A stretch of DNA of 22,994 bases from CAZOIA01 sp964579675 (lineage in GTDB: Bacteria; Planctomycetota; Phycisphaerae; UBA1845; PWPN01), in the NCBI GenBank assembly GCA_964579675.1, contig CAZOIA010000086.1, positions 1-22,994 of the forward strand, in the 5' to 3' direction. Positions within the stretch are counted from its first letter, which is position 1. Every line of letters begins with the position of its first letter. Of this stretch, positions 22,646 to 22,994 are shown piece after piece. Under the pieces are notes generated by a model that did not search any database, had not been told where the DNA came from, and saw nothing but the letters and a program-made list of their open reading frames with translations. Made by a program: the position numbers and the translations under genes.

Positions 22646-22994
22646 TTGTGACAATTCGTGTCTGAGGTGCGCAAGGCATGTCATTCTCTCCACTTACGAA
22701 CGGCGAGCCTTTTCCCTGACGATCGGCGGTTTTGCCAGAACGTGACTCAGATATGCTCCGCTTGTCGGGTTCTGGTACAAGCATTGGTACAAGCGAATCT
22801 CCAATTACCTCTACATCATCGGTCCCGGTCGCCTGTGTCACTCCTGCCGTCTTGTCGTTGTCGAGCGGTAGAGCCGGAAGCACGTCAAGAGCCCCAGCTA
22901 CGTCGAGTAATCGCGGATCGGTATAGGTGTTCATGGTCAACTCGATAGAGCCGTGTCGCATGGCGGCTTGAGCGGTCCGGGGGGAAACGCCGCC
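22599..22994 (-). CDS. Tyrosine recombinase/integrase, C-terminal part (N-terminus off the right edge)
   Basis: 131 residues in the window, open at the right edge. The first residues GVSPRTAQAAMRHGSIELTM with NTYTDPR match the C-terminal catalytic end of phage-type tyrosine recombinases: His14 in MRHGS is the conserved His/Trp position and Tyr24 in NTYTDPR the likely nucleophile, ten residues later, as in the subgroup with MRH-x-x-I-x-L-T-M. LLDVAGALDVLPALPLD follows, a tail I recall from planctomycete integrases. The last ~60 residues are low-homology, and the final GLEPATFSLEG is simply the antisense of the tRNA-Gly. The frame reaches a TGA at 22599, so the true biological end is uncertain but no earlier stop exists. 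Position beside a tRNA and transcription toward it fit an integrated element. Confidence 0.85.
   Translation of the reverse strand, partial: GGVSPRTAQAAMRHGSIELTMNTYTDPRLLDVAGALDVLPALPLDNDKTAGVTQATGTDDVEVIGDSLVPMLVPEPDKRSISESRSGKTADRQGKGSPFVSGENDMPCAPQTRIVTKRATGLEPATFSLEG

Noticed and set aside
22228..22674. Frames at 22228-22665 (plus) and 22426-22674 (minus) across the tRNA
   Set aside because: They include translated tRNA-Gly (for example GVAQLVEHQPSKLNVAGSSP and GDRARTGNIQL), the well-known spurious proteins from tRNA genes.
1..22994. CRISPR array, complete transposase, prophage structural genes or toxin-antitoxin pair
   Set aside because: I looked for regularly spaced palindromic repeats, DDE transposases and small paired genes and found none; the only periodic repeat is the three-unit 34-base one, which has no distinct spacers.

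Overview
The window is a GC-rich bacterial segment most likely from a member of Planctomycetota (PVC group). This rests on the gene mix (secreted LamG/thrombospondin-type-3 protein, DUF2961/GH172 hydrolase, DUF3352-like secreted protein, long SerA, PilM/N/O machine), the style of the tyrosine-recombinase C-terminus at the right edge, and several short interspersed intergenic repeats of kinds I associate with planctomycete genomes. No rRNA or other phylogenetic marker is present, so the assignment is an inference.

Left part (1-5735, all minus strand): the N-terminal 486 residues of a secreted LamG plus thrombospondin-type-3 protein run off the left edge. Next comes a compact run serA -> lipoprotein with a GH32/GH43-like five-bladed propeller -> GH172 (DUF2961), with gaps of 25 and 12 bases, probably one transcript. 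A repeat-bearing gap follows (5736-6186).

Plus-strand island (6187-7826): a small thioredoxin-fold lipoprotein lacking a CxxC, then prfB (release factor 2). prfB can only be read through with a +1 programmed frameshift, and the in-frame stop is TAA where the classical site has TGA. This is the most unusual single observation here.

Central block (7885-19397, all minus strand, very tightly packed): in transcription order, a membrane histidine kinase, a CheY-like receiver, a GAF/HD-GYP protein, a GAF plus degenerate GGDEF protein and a STAS protein. Four of these five are joined by start/stop overlaps of 1 to 8 bases. After a short AT-rich inverted repeat come pilB, pilC, pilM, pilN, pilO and a PilP/GspC-like gene. 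I read this as a cyclic-di-GMP/phosphorelay control module placed directly upstream of the motor and inner-membrane platform of a type IV pilus or type II secretion-like machine. Pilins, secretin, prepilin peptidase and PilT are not in the window.

Right part (19398-22994): a 196-base MITE-like inverted-repeat element, a secreted DUF3352-like protein with a good sigma70-type promoter, a gene-free stretch, a tRNA-Gly(TCC), and the C-terminal end of a tyrosine recombinase whose reading frame runs antisense into the tRNA. That arrangement suggests the edge of an integrated element continuing to the right.
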